Made by a program: the position numbers and the translations under genes
Source of the DNA: Commensalibacter communis
GTDB lineage: Bacteria; Pseudomonadota; Alphaproteobacteria; Acetobacterales; Acetobacteraceae
Assembly (NCBI RefSeq): GCF_947179015.1
Contig: NZ_CAMXCM010000001.1
Coordinates: forward strand, 793,387-857,386
Reading direction: 5' to 3'
DNA: 64,000 nucleotides
Shown here: positions 54,153-62,870 of the stretch, piece by piece
Position numbering within the stretch: position 1 is the first letter of the stretch
Layout: each line of letters starts with the position of its first letter
The notes under the pieces: generated by a model
Told to the model about the DNA's origin: nothing
Database searches by the model: none
The model's input: the letters and a program-made list of their open reading frames with translations, nothing else

Positions 54153-55001
54153 TTAATGTTTTGATTGACGGTAAGGTGACGCTGGATACACGCCAAGAAT
54201 AACGCATTCTTCGGCATAAAAACGCAACTCATTGATTGCACGTTTTAAACTAGCTTCTTCGATATGTCCATCAACATCAACTAAAAATTTCGTGGCTATA
54301 AAATTACCATCAGCCATACAGCTTTCTAATCGTGTCATATTGATGTTATTTGTCGCAAATCCACCCAAGGTTTTATATAAAGCAGAGGGAATATTTTTTG
54401 TTTTGAATAACAATGTTGTGAGTATGTTAGGCTCTTCAATGGCAGGTATTTCTTTTTCCTGTGCAACAATATAAAAACGGGTCGTATTATAAGATTTGTC
54501 TTCAACATTATGTCGCAAGATTTTCAATCCATTTAACTCTGCGGCTAAAGAAGAAGCAATTGCAGCGTCTTCTTTGTTATTTAATTTCGCAATAATTTCA
54601 GTCGAACCCGCCGTATCAAATTCAATAATTGGTTCAATATGTAAAGATTGTATTAATTCCGAGACTTGCCCCATTGCCACGGGATGTGTATGAAGCCGCT
54701 TTATGTCTGATATTTTAGCCCCTTTGATACCAATTAAACAATGTTCTACACGTTGAAAATGTTCGCCAACAATAAATAAATCCGATGAAGGTAATAAAGT
54801 ATGAATATCAGGAACGCGTCCTACAAGGTTATTTTCACAGGGCAACATTGCTTGGTTTGCTTTGCCTGTTTGAACGGCTTTAATTGTTGAGTGAAAATCT
54901 TCACAAGGTAACGTTTCCCAACCAGGTCTTGCTTGACGACATGCAAGGTCAGAATAAGCACCAGGTCTTCCTTGGAAGGCTATAATTTTTGTCTTTGTCA
55001 T
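54153..55001 (-). CDS. pheA: Prephenate dehydratase
   Basis: This enzyme converts prephenate to phenylpyruvate in phenylalanine synthesis. The 282-residue protein is the monofunctional type without a chorismate mutase domain. It has the PDT domain with Gln-Gly-Arg-Pro-Gly-Ala-Tyr-Ser-Asp near the start, Ala-Met-Leu-Pro-Cys-Glu-Asn-Asn and a Thr-Thr-Arg-Phe motif, followed by a C-terminal ACT domain (Thr-Arg-Leu-Glu-Ser region) for phenylalanine feedback. It starts seven bases after kdsB ends. Confidence 0.95.
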   Translation of the reverse strand: MTKTKIIAFQGRPGAYSDLACRQARPGWETLPCEDFHSTIKAVQTGKANQAMLPCENNLVGRVPDIHTLLPSSDLFIVGEHFQRVEHCLIGIKGAKISDIKRLHTHPVAMGQVSELIQSLHIEPIIEFDTAGSTEIIAKLNNKEDAAIASSLAAELNGLKILRHNVEDKSYNTTRFYIVAQEKEIPAIEEPNILTTLLFKTKNIPSALYKTLGGFATNNINMTRLESCMADGNFIATKFLVDVDGHIEEASLKRAINELRFYAEECVILGVYPASPYRQSKH

Positions 55002-55008
55002 TGATTGT

Positions 55009-55740
55009 TTAACCTTTTACTATTCTTCTGACATTATCCAAGTCTTCTGGCGTATCGACCCCGAACGGAGCGGCTTCAATGGTTGCACAGCCAATGGTCA
55101 TTCCAGCTTCTAATGCTCTTAATTGTTCTAATTTTTCTCTATTTTCCAAAGAGGACGTCGGCATAGATATAAATTGTTTAAGGGCAGCTTTGCGATAGGC
55201 ATAGATACCAACATGATGCCATAAAGGGCCATCCCCATAAGGAATAGGACATCTTGAGAAATAAAGTGCTTTTGCAATTTTTGCATTTTCATCAAAGCTA
55301 CAGGCAACTTTGACAACTGAGGGTGCATTGCGTTCAGCTTCTGTTTTTACAGGTGCAATAAGTGTCGCAATGTTAACAGATTGATCGGATAGAGGCAGCG
55401 TTGATTGACGAATATCTTTTGGATCAATAAGCGGCAAGTCACCTTGTAGATTAATAATAACATCAAAATCCTGATGATTCTTAACTTGCAAAAATGCTTG
55501 ATAAACGCGATCAGAACCAGAAGGAAGATTTGGGTCTGTTTCAATGACCGCTCCGCCTGCTTTTTTTATGGTTTCTGTAATTTCTCTATCACCCGAAGCC
55601 ACAATGACGGGGCCAATGTCGGCTTTTTGTGCTTGTTCCATTACACGCACAATCATTGGTTTTCCATGAATATCAGCCAAAGGCTTATTGGGTAACCGTG
55701 TGGCGGCCAGACGTGCTGGAATGATAATTAACGCATTCAT
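55009..55740 (-). CDS. kdsB: 3-deoxy-manno-octulosonate cytidylyltransferase
   Basis: KdsB activates Kdo as CMP-Kdo for lipopolysaccharide core synthesis. The 243-residue protein has the nucleotide-binding IIPARLAATRLPNKPLADI opening, the HGKPMIVRV segment and a Leu-Gln-Gly-Asp-Leu-Pro segment typical of KdsB. Near the end it has Asn-Arg-Glu-Lys-Leu-Glu-Gln-Leu-Arg-Ala-Leu-Glu. Its presence indicates a Gram-negative outer membrane with Kdo-containing LPS. It is first in the kdsB-pheA-dapA-smpB string and divergent from the cytochrome gene. Confidence 0.96.
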   Translation of the reverse strand: MNALIIIPARLAATRLPNKPLADIHGKPMIVRVMEQAQKADIGPVIVASGDREITETIKKAGGAVIETDPNLPSGSDRVYQAFLQVKNHQDFDVIINLQGDLPLIDPKDIRQSTLPLSDQSVNIATLIAPVKTEAERNAPSVVKVACSFDENAKIAKALYFSRCPIPYGDGPLWHHVGIYAYRKAALKQFISMPTSSLENREKLEQLRALEAGMTIGCATIEAAPFGVDTPEDLDNVRRIVKG

Positions 55741-55875
55741 TTAACTGTGGTTCTCAATTTAAAATCATTTTGATCGTTTTTTTTCTTTTCTTTTATAGCT
55801 GATAACGTATCTTTATTCTATAAACAAATAATGATTATCTAGTTCATTTTAAGTTGCGAAGAAAAATATTCACAA

Positions 55876-56754
55876 ATGGATAGTTTTGATTGGAATAGAT
55901 TAGCAGTGGCAGGCTTGTTCTCGGTCTGTGTTTTAGCCGCGTCTTGGGGAATAGGATCGGTGGTTATTCAAAATCAAACCCAAATAAAATCTGTTTTTTC
56001 AAATGATAGCGATCAAAATGAATCAATTGATTTAGCATCTGCTAACCCAGCCAAAGGTAGAGAGCTGGCAACGCAACAATGTAGCCTATGTCATACATTT
56101 AATGAAAACGGTGCCAATAAAATAGGACCGAATTTATATGGTGTTATGGGTCATAAAATTGCATCTAAACCTAATTTCAACTACTCTGACAGTCTTAAAA
56201 AACATCAAAAGGAATCTTGGGATGTACAAAATTTAAATTTGTGGCTTGCTCATCCAACGAATTTTGCGCCTGATACCATTATGGCATATCCTGGCATTTC
56301 TGTTCAACAAGATCGAATTGATGTTATTGCTTACTTGAAAACAATATCTCCTTCTGCACCTTCTTCAGCCTCTGCTATTGAAAAGAAAGATAATTCTGAT
56401 CCACGCGAGAAATCCAATCCTGAAATTAAATCTAATCTTTCACAAGGAAAAGAGGAATTTCAACAACATTGCGCTGTTTGTCATACAGATACAGTTGAAG
56501 GAAATACAAGACTGGGACCGAATTTATATAACATTGTAAATAAACCAATTGCCTCGCAATCAAATTATACTTATTCTGGCTCCTTAAAATTAAAAAAAAT
56601 GAATTGGACAGAAAGTAATTTAGATCAATGGATAGAGAATCCTCAACAATGGGCGCCTGGAAATAAAATGAATTACAAAGGTATCAGTTCTGCTGATATA
56701 AGAAAAAACATTATTCTGTATCTTCATTCTCTTTCACCACAGGATAAAAATTAA
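55876..56754 (+). CDS. Membrane-anchored tandem dihaem cytochrome c
   Basis: A 292-residue protein with an uncleaved N-terminal anchor (residues about 10-32) and two class I cytochrome c domains in tandem. CSLCH at 69-73 and CAVCH at 199-203 attach the haems, each followed by Gly-Pro-Asn-Leu-Tyr and a distal Met in an Ala-Pro-x-x-x-Met segment (Thr-Ile-Met-Ala-Tyr and Lys-Met-Asn-Tyr). The two halves are similar enough to suggest internal duplication, joined by a Ser/Lys/Glu-rich linker. Its partner is likely a respiratory chain complex. In related bacteria it sits divergent from kdsB, as here. It is 4 bp upstream of hisN. Confidence 0.88.
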   Translation: MDSFDWNRLAVAGLFSVCVLAASWGIGSVVIQNQTQIKSVFSNDSDQNESIDLASANPAKGRELATQQCSLCHTFNENGANKIGPNLYGVMGHKIASKPNFNYSDSLKKHQKESWDVQNLNLWLAHPTNFAPDTIMAYPGISVQQDRIDVIAYLKTISPSAPSSASAIEKKDNSDPREKSNPEIKSNLSQGKEEFQQHCAVCHTDTVEGNTRLGPNLYNIVNKPIASQSNYTYSGSLKLKKMNWTESNLDQWIENPQQWAPGNKMNYKGISSADIRKNIILYLHSLSPQDKN

Positions 56755-56758
56755 TTCC

Positions 56759-57553
56759 ATGACAAAACTCCAATTAGATTCTTATTTACAAATTGCTCAA
56801 GAAGCCGTAACGGCTGCTGGTAAAGTTGTAAGACCTTATTTTAGGCAAGCTTCGTTACATGCTGATATCAAATCAGATGAATCGCCAGTTACCCAAGCTG
56901 ATCGCGAAGCAGAGCAAACCATTCGATCTATTTTACAAAAAGAAACACCTGAATTTGGTATTATTGGTGAAGAATATGGGGTCAATCGTACAGATTCTAA
57001 ATTTCAATGGGTAATTGATCCTATTGATGGTACTCGTGCTTTTATTACGGGCCGCCCTCTTTTTGGGATTTTAATTTCGTTGTTATACGAAGGAAAACCT
57101 GTCTTAGGTATTATTGACCAACCCATTACCAATGAACGCTGGATTGGAGTGCAAGGACAATCATCGCAATTTATCTCCCAACTGGGCGGAGAAATTGGGA
57201 CGAGGTCTTGTTCTGAGCTTCGTTTTGCAGAAGCCTCTTGCACTGCGCCTGAAATTTTGGAAAGTGCTTCTACAACTAATTGGAAGCAAGTTTATAATAA
57301 AGTTAAACGCGTCAGCTGGGGCGGAGATTGTTACGCTTATGGGCTTCTAGCATTGGGGCAAATAGATTTAATCATTGAATGTGGAAATAAAATATGGGAC
57401 TGGGCGGCTTTAGTTCCCATTATTGAAGGTGCTGGTGGCTGTATTACAGATTGGCAAGGGAATGCTTTGAATTTACACAGTAAAGAGACAGTTTTAGCGC
57501 TGGGCGATCCAAGATTAAAGCAGCAAGTGGTTGATTTACTGAATAATTGTTAA
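56759..57553 (+). CDS. hisN: Histidinol-phosphatase (inositol monophosphatase family)
   Basis: A 264-residue Mg-dependent phosphatase of the IMPase superfamily. Metal-binding motifs are Gly-Glu-Glu-Tyr-Gly near residue 73, DPIDGTRAFITGRP around 88-101 and WDWAALVPIIEGAGG near the C-terminus. The Arg-Ala-Phe-Ile-Thr-Gly-Arg-Pro form is that of HisN-type histidinol-phosphatases of Alphaproteobacteria rather than inositol phosphatases. It would catalyse the penultimate histidine step. It is 4 bp after the cytochrome gene and 34 bp before serA; other activities (CysQ or IMPase) cannot be excluded. Confidence 0.82.
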   Translation: MTKLQLDSYLQIAQEAVTAAGKVVRPYFRQASLHADIKSDESPVTQADREAEQTIRSILQKETPEFGIIGEEYGVNRTDSKFQWVIDPIDGTRAFITGRPLFGILISLLYEGKPVLGIIDQPITNERWIGVQGQSSQFISQLGGEIGTRSCSELRFAEASCTAPEILESASTTNWKQVYNKVKRVSWGGDCYAYGLLALGQIDLIIECGNKIWDWAALVPIIEGAGGCITDWQGNALNLHSKETVLALGDPRLKQQVVDLLNNC

Positions 57554-57587
57554 AATTTAATATCATCATTATATATAGGAAAAGAAA

Positions 57588-58847
57588 ATGGCTTCAAACT
57601 TATCTTTACCCAAAGATAAAATTCGTATCTTGTTACTTGAAGGTGTGCATGAGAGTGCTGTCGAGCTGTTAAAGCAAAACGGATATAGCAATATCACCCT
57701 TTTAAAAACTGCTTTAGATGAAGATGCTTTGAAGGAAGCAATCAAAGGCGTTCATTTAATTGGTATTCGCTCTCGCACACATTTAACGGAAGCAGTCTTA
57801 GATGCTGCTGATAAGTTGATTGCGATTGGTTGTTTTTGTATTGGAACCAACCAAGTTGATCTAAATGCTGCCAGAAATCGTGGTATTCCTGTATTTAACG
57901 CACCGTTTAGTAATACACGTTCTGTGGCTGAATTGGTGATGGGTGAAATTGTGATGTTATTACGTCGTATTTTCACTCGTTCAGAAGAATGCCACAAAGG
58001 ATTATGGGATAAAAGCAGCACCAACAGCTGGGAAGTCAGAGGGAAGACCCTTGGGATTGTTGGATATGGATCTATTGGTTCTCAGCTTTCTATTCTAGCA
58101 GAAGCATTTGGATTACATGTGATTTATTATGATCCAATCGATAAATTAATGCATGGTAATGCACGTCCAGTTGACTCTTTGGCTGCATTATTAAAAGAAA
58201 GTGATATTGTTAGCTTGCATGTGCCTCATCAAGAAAGCACCATTAATCTCATTGGTGAAAAAGAAATTGCCATGATGAAGCCAGGTTCTTTCTTAATCAA
58301 TAATGCCCGTGGGCAAGTGGTTGATATTGATGCATTAGCAGCTGCATTAAAAAGCAAGCATTTATTAGGCGCTGCAATTGATGTGTTTCCAAAAGAACCC
58401 AAAGAAAAAGGTGAAGAATTCTCTTCTCCATTACGTGGATTGGATAATGTAATTTTATCCCCTCATATTGGTGGTTCTACGATTGAAGCTCAAGAGCGTA
58501 TTGGTCGAGAAGTTGCCAATAAATTTATTGAATATTCTGATGTTGGGTCAACATTAAGCTCTGTCAACTTCCCCGAAGTTCAATTGCCCATTCGCCTCAA
58601 AGGCACAAGATATATGCATGTGCATAAAAATGTTCCTGGTATTATGCAAAAAATCAACAATATCTTTACCGAAGCCAATGCGAACATCTCTGCACAATAT
58701 CTTCAAACAGATGGTGAAGTGGGTTATGTCGTTATTGAAGCAACGACCGAAGGCGAAAAAGACATTGATATTGAAATCCTACGTTCTTTACGTGCGTTAG
58801 AGGGTACGGTTCGCGCACGTATCTTATATCGTCCAACTGATAAGTAA
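57588..58847 (+). CDS. serA: D-3-phosphoglycerate dehydrogenase
   Basis: SerA oxidises 3-phosphoglycerate in the first step of serine synthesis. The 419-residue protein is the E. coli-like short form with one ACT domain. The substrate domain includes an Ile-Gly-Ile-Arg-Ser-Arg-Thr segment, the NAD site is GIVGYGSIGSQLS, and the catalytic Arg, Glu and His lie in NNARGQVVD, the FPKEP segment and SPHIGGST. The C-terminal ACT domain (from about residue 345) provides serine feedback. A strong hairpin follows. Confidence 0.96.
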   Translation: MASNLSLPKDKIRILLLEGVHESAVELLKQNGYSNITLLKTALDEDALKEAIKGVHLIGIRSRTHLTEAVLDAADKLIAIGCFCIGTNQVDLNAARNRGIPVFNAPFSNTRSVAELVMGEIVMLLRRIFTRSEECHKGLWDKSSTNSWEVRGKTLGIVGYGSIGSQLSILAEAFGLHVIYYDPIDKLMHGNARPVDSLAALLKESDIVSLHVPHQESTINLIGEKEIAMMKPGSFLINNARGQVVDIDALAAALKSKHLLGAAIDVFPKEPKEKGEEFSSPLRGLDNVILSPHIGGSTIEAQERIGREVANKFIEYSDVGSTLSSVNFPEVQLPIRLKGTRYMHVHKNVPGIMQKINNIFTEANANISAQYLQTDGEVGYVVIEATTEGEKDIDIEILRSLRALEGTVRARILYRPTDK

Positions 58848-58860
58848 GTTTTAATATATT

Positions 58861-58902
58861 ATATCGTATTATGGATGTTTTGTTGCATCTATAATATGAT
58901 AT
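58861..58902 (+). terminator. Hairpin downstream of serA
   Basis: A 17-bp stem (58861-58877 with 58886-58902) with two G:T wobbles and an 8-nt loop starts 14 bases after the serA stop and is followed by TTAAT. It is likely the serA terminator and separates it from the orphan gene. Confidence 0.7.
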
Positions 58903-58929
58903 TTAATACAAAATCTTGATCTAAACTTA

Positions 58930-59559
58930 ATGAATTATGTAAATACATTTATTTCACAATCAAACATTTTGGATTTTCTTAATTTTCTTCATGGTTACTT
59001 CCATAAAGAAACTCAGAAACATTTCTTATTTGAGTTAGTGTTTTCAACAGATCAATATTCTGAATATTTTTTCAATAAATATCAAAATAAAATACAAAAA
59101 CATCAAGTAATTGATGAAGAAAATATGTTTTTTAATGATGATGCATTGAAAGATATTGAATTCATAAAAGATATTCAAAATGACCTTATCAATAATGGAT
59201 ATTTAATTATTCATATATTTTATGATATCATAGATTTAATTTATATCTATGAACATGGTTTTGAAAATACACTAAATAATGAAGTATTAAGATTTGAAAT
59301 CTCTAAATTAAATTGGGAAATCATTCAATTACCTAATCCATATTTATATGCAGATCAATTATCTGAGGATGTATATCAGCAAATTGCCGATAATTACGAC
59401 TTATTTAACTTGGGTCAGTCAACTATTTCATTAAGAAAACCTTGGCATATTACTTTAAATTACATGTCAAATAAAATTTATTCTGATAAAGTAATATTTG
59501 ATAAGAAAAATGAGGATTTTGCACAATTCAATCAAATTATATCTGATATCAGTAAGTAA
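58930..59559 (+). CDS. AT-rich orphan gene, unknown function
   Basis: I do not recognise this 209-residue protein. It is soluble, acidic and rich in Asn, Ile, Phe, Tyr and Asp, with no signal peptide, membrane segment or cysteine. Its composition is even more AT-biased than the neighbours, and it is flanked by serA with its own terminator and by 446 bp without a gene, so it looks like an accessory or transferred gene. There is no clear ribosome site before the ATG at 58930. Possible roles such as immunity protein are guesses. Confidence 0.55.
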   Translation: MNYVNTFISQSNILDFLNFLHGYFHKETQKHFLFELVFSTDQYSEYFFNKYQNKIQKHQVIDEENMFFNDDALKDIEFIKDIQNDLINNGYLIIHIFYDIIDLIYIYEHGFENTLNNEVLRFEISKLNWEIIQLPNPYLYADQLSEDVYQQIADNYDLFNLGQSTISLRKPWHITLNYMSNKIYSDKVIFDKKNEDFAQFNQIISDISK

Positions 59560-60005
59560 CTTTGTGGTTATGAACCATAGCAAAGTAAAAAAACTTTAGA
59601 GCTTCTTTTCCCATAAAAAAAAGTCTAAATTATTTAATTTATAATTTATAAAAGTCAGGTAGTCTTATGGTTTATGCGTATTGCTAAGTTGCCTATTAAT
59701 ATTTTGTATGAATTTGATACGGTATATTTGCTAAATGATAATTTGGCATATGTCGTTCGATTTTAAATCATCAATTATATTATAAATAAGATCTTCTGTT
59801 TCATATAATTTGTCTATGTAATAACAAATACAATTTTTAGATCCCTATTAAATCAATCTAAATTAACTATACTTTTTTTCTATAATTTGATTTTGTTATA
59901 CTTTCTCAATTATATCTTGTATATTATTATAAAAAATTTATTAATTTCATAGAATTATATATTGTAATTTCTTAATGTAGTATTATTTCCACAGGGTGAT
60001 AGAAG
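59560..60005. other. Intergenic region between the orphan gene and comM/yifB
   Basis: This 446-bp AT-rich stretch contains an imperfect hairpin right after the orphan gene (59559-59586, with a 3-base bulge) and one short open frame (59674-59766). Otherwise I see nothing in it. It supplies the upstream region of the comM/yifB gene but no promoter is convincing. Confidence 0.55.
59674..59766 (+). pseudogene. Possible 30-residue gene remnant
   Basis: A short frame encodes 30 residues with the segment Phe-Asp-Thr-Val-Tyr-Leu-Leu-Asn-Asp, which resembles what I recall of the start of DUF4926-type small proteins that normally continue for about 65 residues. It stops early and has no good ribosome site, so it may be a decayed remnant or chance. 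Confidence 0.2.
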
Positions 60006-61481
60006 ATGAGCATTACTAGAGTTTTAACATTCTCCTTTTCTGGTATTGATCCCGTCCCTGTAGAAGTTCAAGTTCAAATAACCCGTGGTCTTCCAGCCTT
60101 TGTTATTGTTGGTCTAGCAGATAAAGCAGTCACAGAATCGAGAGAGCGTGTGCGTGCGGCTTTAGTTTCTATGGGAATAGCTCTGCCCCCAAAGCGTATT
60201 TTGGTCAATTTAGCCCCAGCAGATATTTTAAAAGAAGGCACACATTACGATCTCCCTATTGCATTGGGCATTTTATGTGCAATGGATATTATCCCTGAAG
60301 AAGAATTAATGCATTATGCAGCACTGGGAGAGTTGTCTTTGGATGGGGCAATTGGTTCAGTAAATGGAGTGATTTCAGCAGCGATTGGTGCAGCCACAGA
60401 AGAAAGAGGGTTAATCTGCCCAAACGATCAAGGAAGTGAAGCTCTTTTGGGTGGAGATATTGATATCTTGGCGCCCTCTTCTTTATCTGTCTTATTACAA
60501 CATTTTACAGGTAAACAAATTTTATCCAAACCTGAATTTATGCCTTTGCCTTCTTTTGTGAAAGATCCAGATTTATCAGAGGTTAAAGGAATGGAAGGTG
60601 CAAAAAGAGCATTGGAAATTGCTGCAGCAGGTGGTCATTCTATGTTGATGATTGGTCCTCCTGGGGCTGGAAAGTCAATGTTAGCTGCACGTTTACCAAG
60701 CTTACTACCTGATTTAACATCACAACAATCTTTGGCTGTAACTCGTATCTATAGTTCTGCAGGATTATTACCGAACTCAGCCCCAATTATACGCCCACCT
60801 TTTCGCAGCCCGCATCATTCCGCCAGCCAAGTTGCGATAACAGGTGGAGGGGCAAAAGTCAAACCTGGCGAAATCAGTTTGGCTCATCATGGTATTTTAT
60901 TCTTGGATGAATTTCCTGAATTTGCCAGAAATGCTTTGGAATCTTTACGACAGCCTTTGGAAACAGGTAATATTTCTATTGCCAGAGCAACGTCTCATAT
61001 TACCTATCCAGCACATTTTCAGTTAATTGCAGCAATGAATCCTTGTCGTTGTGGGTATCTAGGAGATACTGAGCGTGAATGCCATCGTGTGCCTAAATGT
61101 AAAGAAGAATATACGCGTAAAATCTCTGGACCTTTACTAGATCGCATTGATTTAATTACCAATATAGAACCTATTCATCCCAAAGATATTGTCAATGTTG
61201 CATCAGGAGAAAAAAGTGAAATTGTTGCAAGGCGTGTAAAAGCAGCTAGAGGTAAGCAATTAACACGACAAAATATGTTAAATAATGAAATCAATATTAA
61301 TCATATTCATTTGGATCAAGATGTCGCTCAGATGGTTGAAAAAGCATCATTGCAATTAAAGTTGTCCGCCAGAGGAATTACAAGATTACTCAGAGTAGCT
61401 AGAACAATTTCAGATTTAGCATTAAAGGATGATATTGATATTCCCAGTGTTGCCGAAGCTTTGACCTTTCGGCAACGGTAA
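60006..61481 (+). CDS. comM: YifB/ComM-family Mg-chelatase-like AAA+ ATPase
   Basis: A 491-residue protein with an N-terminal ChlI-like domain (residues about 1-170, start Ser-Ile-Thr-Arg-Val). A AAA+ Mg-chelatase domain follows with Walker A GPPGAGKSM and Walker B LFLDEF, then a C-terminal Mg-chelatase C domain (Ser-Ala-Arg-Gly-Ile-Thr-Arg-Leu). ComM is a branch-migration helicase in natural transformation of several bacteria, and homologues exist in species with no known competence. The Cys-x-Cys in NPCRCGYLGD is a typical feature. It stands alone on the plus strand, convergent with the metC-like gene (5 bp). Confidence 0.93.
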   Translation: MSITRVLTFSFSGIDPVPVEVQVQITRGLPAFVIVGLADKAVTESRERVRAALVSMGIALPPKRILVNLAPADILKEGTHYDLPIALGILCAMDIIPEEELMHYAALGELSLDGAIGSVNGVISAAIGAATEERGLICPNDQGSEALLGGDIDILAPSSLSVLLQHFTGKQILSKPEFMPLPSFVKDPDLSEVKGMEGAKRALEIAAAGGHSMLMIGPPGAGKSMLAARLPSLLPDLTSQQSLAVTRIYSSAGLLPNSAPIIRPPFRSPHHSASQVAITGGGAKVKPGEISLAHHGILFLDEFPEFARNALESLRQPLETGNISIARATSHITYPAHFQLIAAMNPCRCGYLGDTERECHRVPKCKEEYTRKISGPLLDRIDLITNIEPIHPKDIVNVASGEKSEIVARRVKAARGKQLTRQNMLNNEININHIHLDQDVAQMVEKASLQLKLSARGITRLLRVARTISDLALKDDIDIPSVAEALTFRQR

Positions 61482-61486
61482 TTATT

Positions 61487-62707
61487 TTATGAGCGCCAAG
61501 TTGCGATAAAACTATAGTTTAAATCTGTAATAAGATCTTCTGTGTTTTCCAAACCAATATGTAAACGACAAGCAGACCCTGAGATTAATTTATTTGGAAA
61601 ATTTCTGTATATTTCCCCATCAGTTAACAGAACTAAACTCTCATATCCTCCCCATGAAGCACCAATAGAGAAAAATTTGAGTTTTTCAATCATGTCGATG
61701 ACCTGTTGTGTTGTAATGGGCTGTTTGAAAACGATTGTGAAGACGCTGCTTGCTCCTGTAAAATCTCTTTTCCAAATTTCATGTCCATGGCAACTTGGCA
61801 GTGCTGGGTGGAGAACGCGTTCTATTTCTGGTTGTTCTTGACACCATTGTGCAATTTTCAACGCAGAAATAGATTGTTTTTCTAGCCGAGCCCCAAGCGT
61901 TCTTAATCCTCTCAACGTAAGCCAGCAGGCGTCGGGTCCAGCTACCTCGCCCAAAGCAATTGATGTATCTCTTAATATGTGCCAGTCTGCATCATTATTG
62001 ACCGTAATCGCACCTAATACTAGGTCTGAATGTCCATTACCATATTTAGTGAGTGCTTGGACAGAGACATCAACCCCATGGTCAAATGGTTTAAAGACCC
62101 CTATTCCCCAAGTATTATCTAAAAAAAGTTTAATATCATGTTGATGGGCTAGTTTCGATAATGCGGAGATATCTTGGATTTCAAATGTATGACTACCTGG
62201 GCTTTCAGTAAAAATAACTTTGGTATTGGGTTGAATATAGTTTTTAATCTCATCAACAGAAATATCAGCTGGATAGTAACTGATCTCTACACCAAATTTT
62301 TTCATTACTTTTTCAGAAAAACGCTTTGTCGGACCATAGATACTATCAATTAATAGACAATGATCTCCAGCAGACAAAAAAGCCAATAACGGAACCGTAC
62401 ACGCTGTTAGTCCAGAAGAAACAATTTGGCTGTGACTGCCCCCTTCAATCAAAGCAATGACTTTTTCAAGCTCATGTTGGTTCGGAGATCCCATTGCACC
62501 ATATAAAGTTTGGTGTTCATATTGTTGACCAGCAGTATTTCTCATTGCAGCAACAGAGGGATATATGACTGTTGATCCTCTATGTAAAGGATCATTTACA
62601 AAAGAGCCTTTTTCAGAAACAGATTCTGTATGTCTGCCTGAAGTGACAAGTAATGTTGATAATGCTTTCCAACCAATTGAAACTGTTTCTTCAGGGGTTA
62701 AATTCAT
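61487..62707 (-). CDS. metC: Cystathionine beta-lyase (Cys/Met metabolism PLP enzyme)
   Basis: A 406-residue fold-type I pyridoxal-phosphate enzyme of the Cys/Met metabolism family. The PLP Lys is in ALTKYGNGHSDLVLG, and the phosphate-binding region is SSGLTACTVPLLAF. The N-terminal region contains the Pro-Leu-His-Arg-Gly-Ser-Thr-Val segment and the C-terminus the Ser-Cys-Arg-Leu-His-Ile-Gly-Leu-Glu segment. The Tyr-Gly-Asn-Gly-His-Ser-Asp form matches cystathionine beta-lyases, which yield homocysteine for methionine. A cystathionine gamma-synthase or lyase role is possible. The AI-2E family gene is divergent from it. Confidence 0.85.
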   Translation of the reverse strand: MNLTPEETVSIGWKALSTLLVTSGRHTESVSEKGSFVNDPLHRGSTVIYPSVAAMRNTAGQQYEHQTLYGAMGSPNQHELEKVIALIEGGSHSQIVSSGLTACTVPLLAFLSAGDHCLLIDSIYGPTKRFSEKVMKKFGVEISYYPADISVDEIKNYIQPNTKVIFTESPGSHTFEIQDISALSKLAHQHDIKLFLDNTWGIGVFKPFDHGVDVSVQALTKYGNGHSDLVLGAITVNNDADWHILRDTSIALGEVAGPDACWLTLRGLRTLGARLEKQSISALKIAQWCQEQPEIERVLHPALPSCHGHEIWKRDFTGASSVFTIVFKQPITTQQVIDMIEKLKFFSIGASWGGYESLVLLTDGEIYRNFPNKLISGSACRLHIGLENTEDLITDLNYSFIATWRS

Positions 62708-62777
62708 TATATTTTATCCTTATTTACGATGATAATTTTATATATCTGAATTTTATATTGTATAATTTTGCACTATT

Positions 62778-62808
62778 TTGACAGTTTTTTATTAAAATTT
62801 TGTAAAAT
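62778..62808 (+). promoter_or_regulatory. Candidate promoter of the AI-2E family gene
   Basis: TTGACA (62778-62783) matches the -35 consensus fully; 17 bp downstream is TGTAAA, overlapping TAAAAT (62803-62808). The distance to the ATG at 62871 leaves a leader of about 55 bases with AAGGAG six bases before the start. Confidence 0.5.
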
Positions 62809-62870
62809 TACGAAAATTAATCTTTTTTTCTCTTAACAATATTTTATAGTCATGTCTTAAGGAGAAAAAG

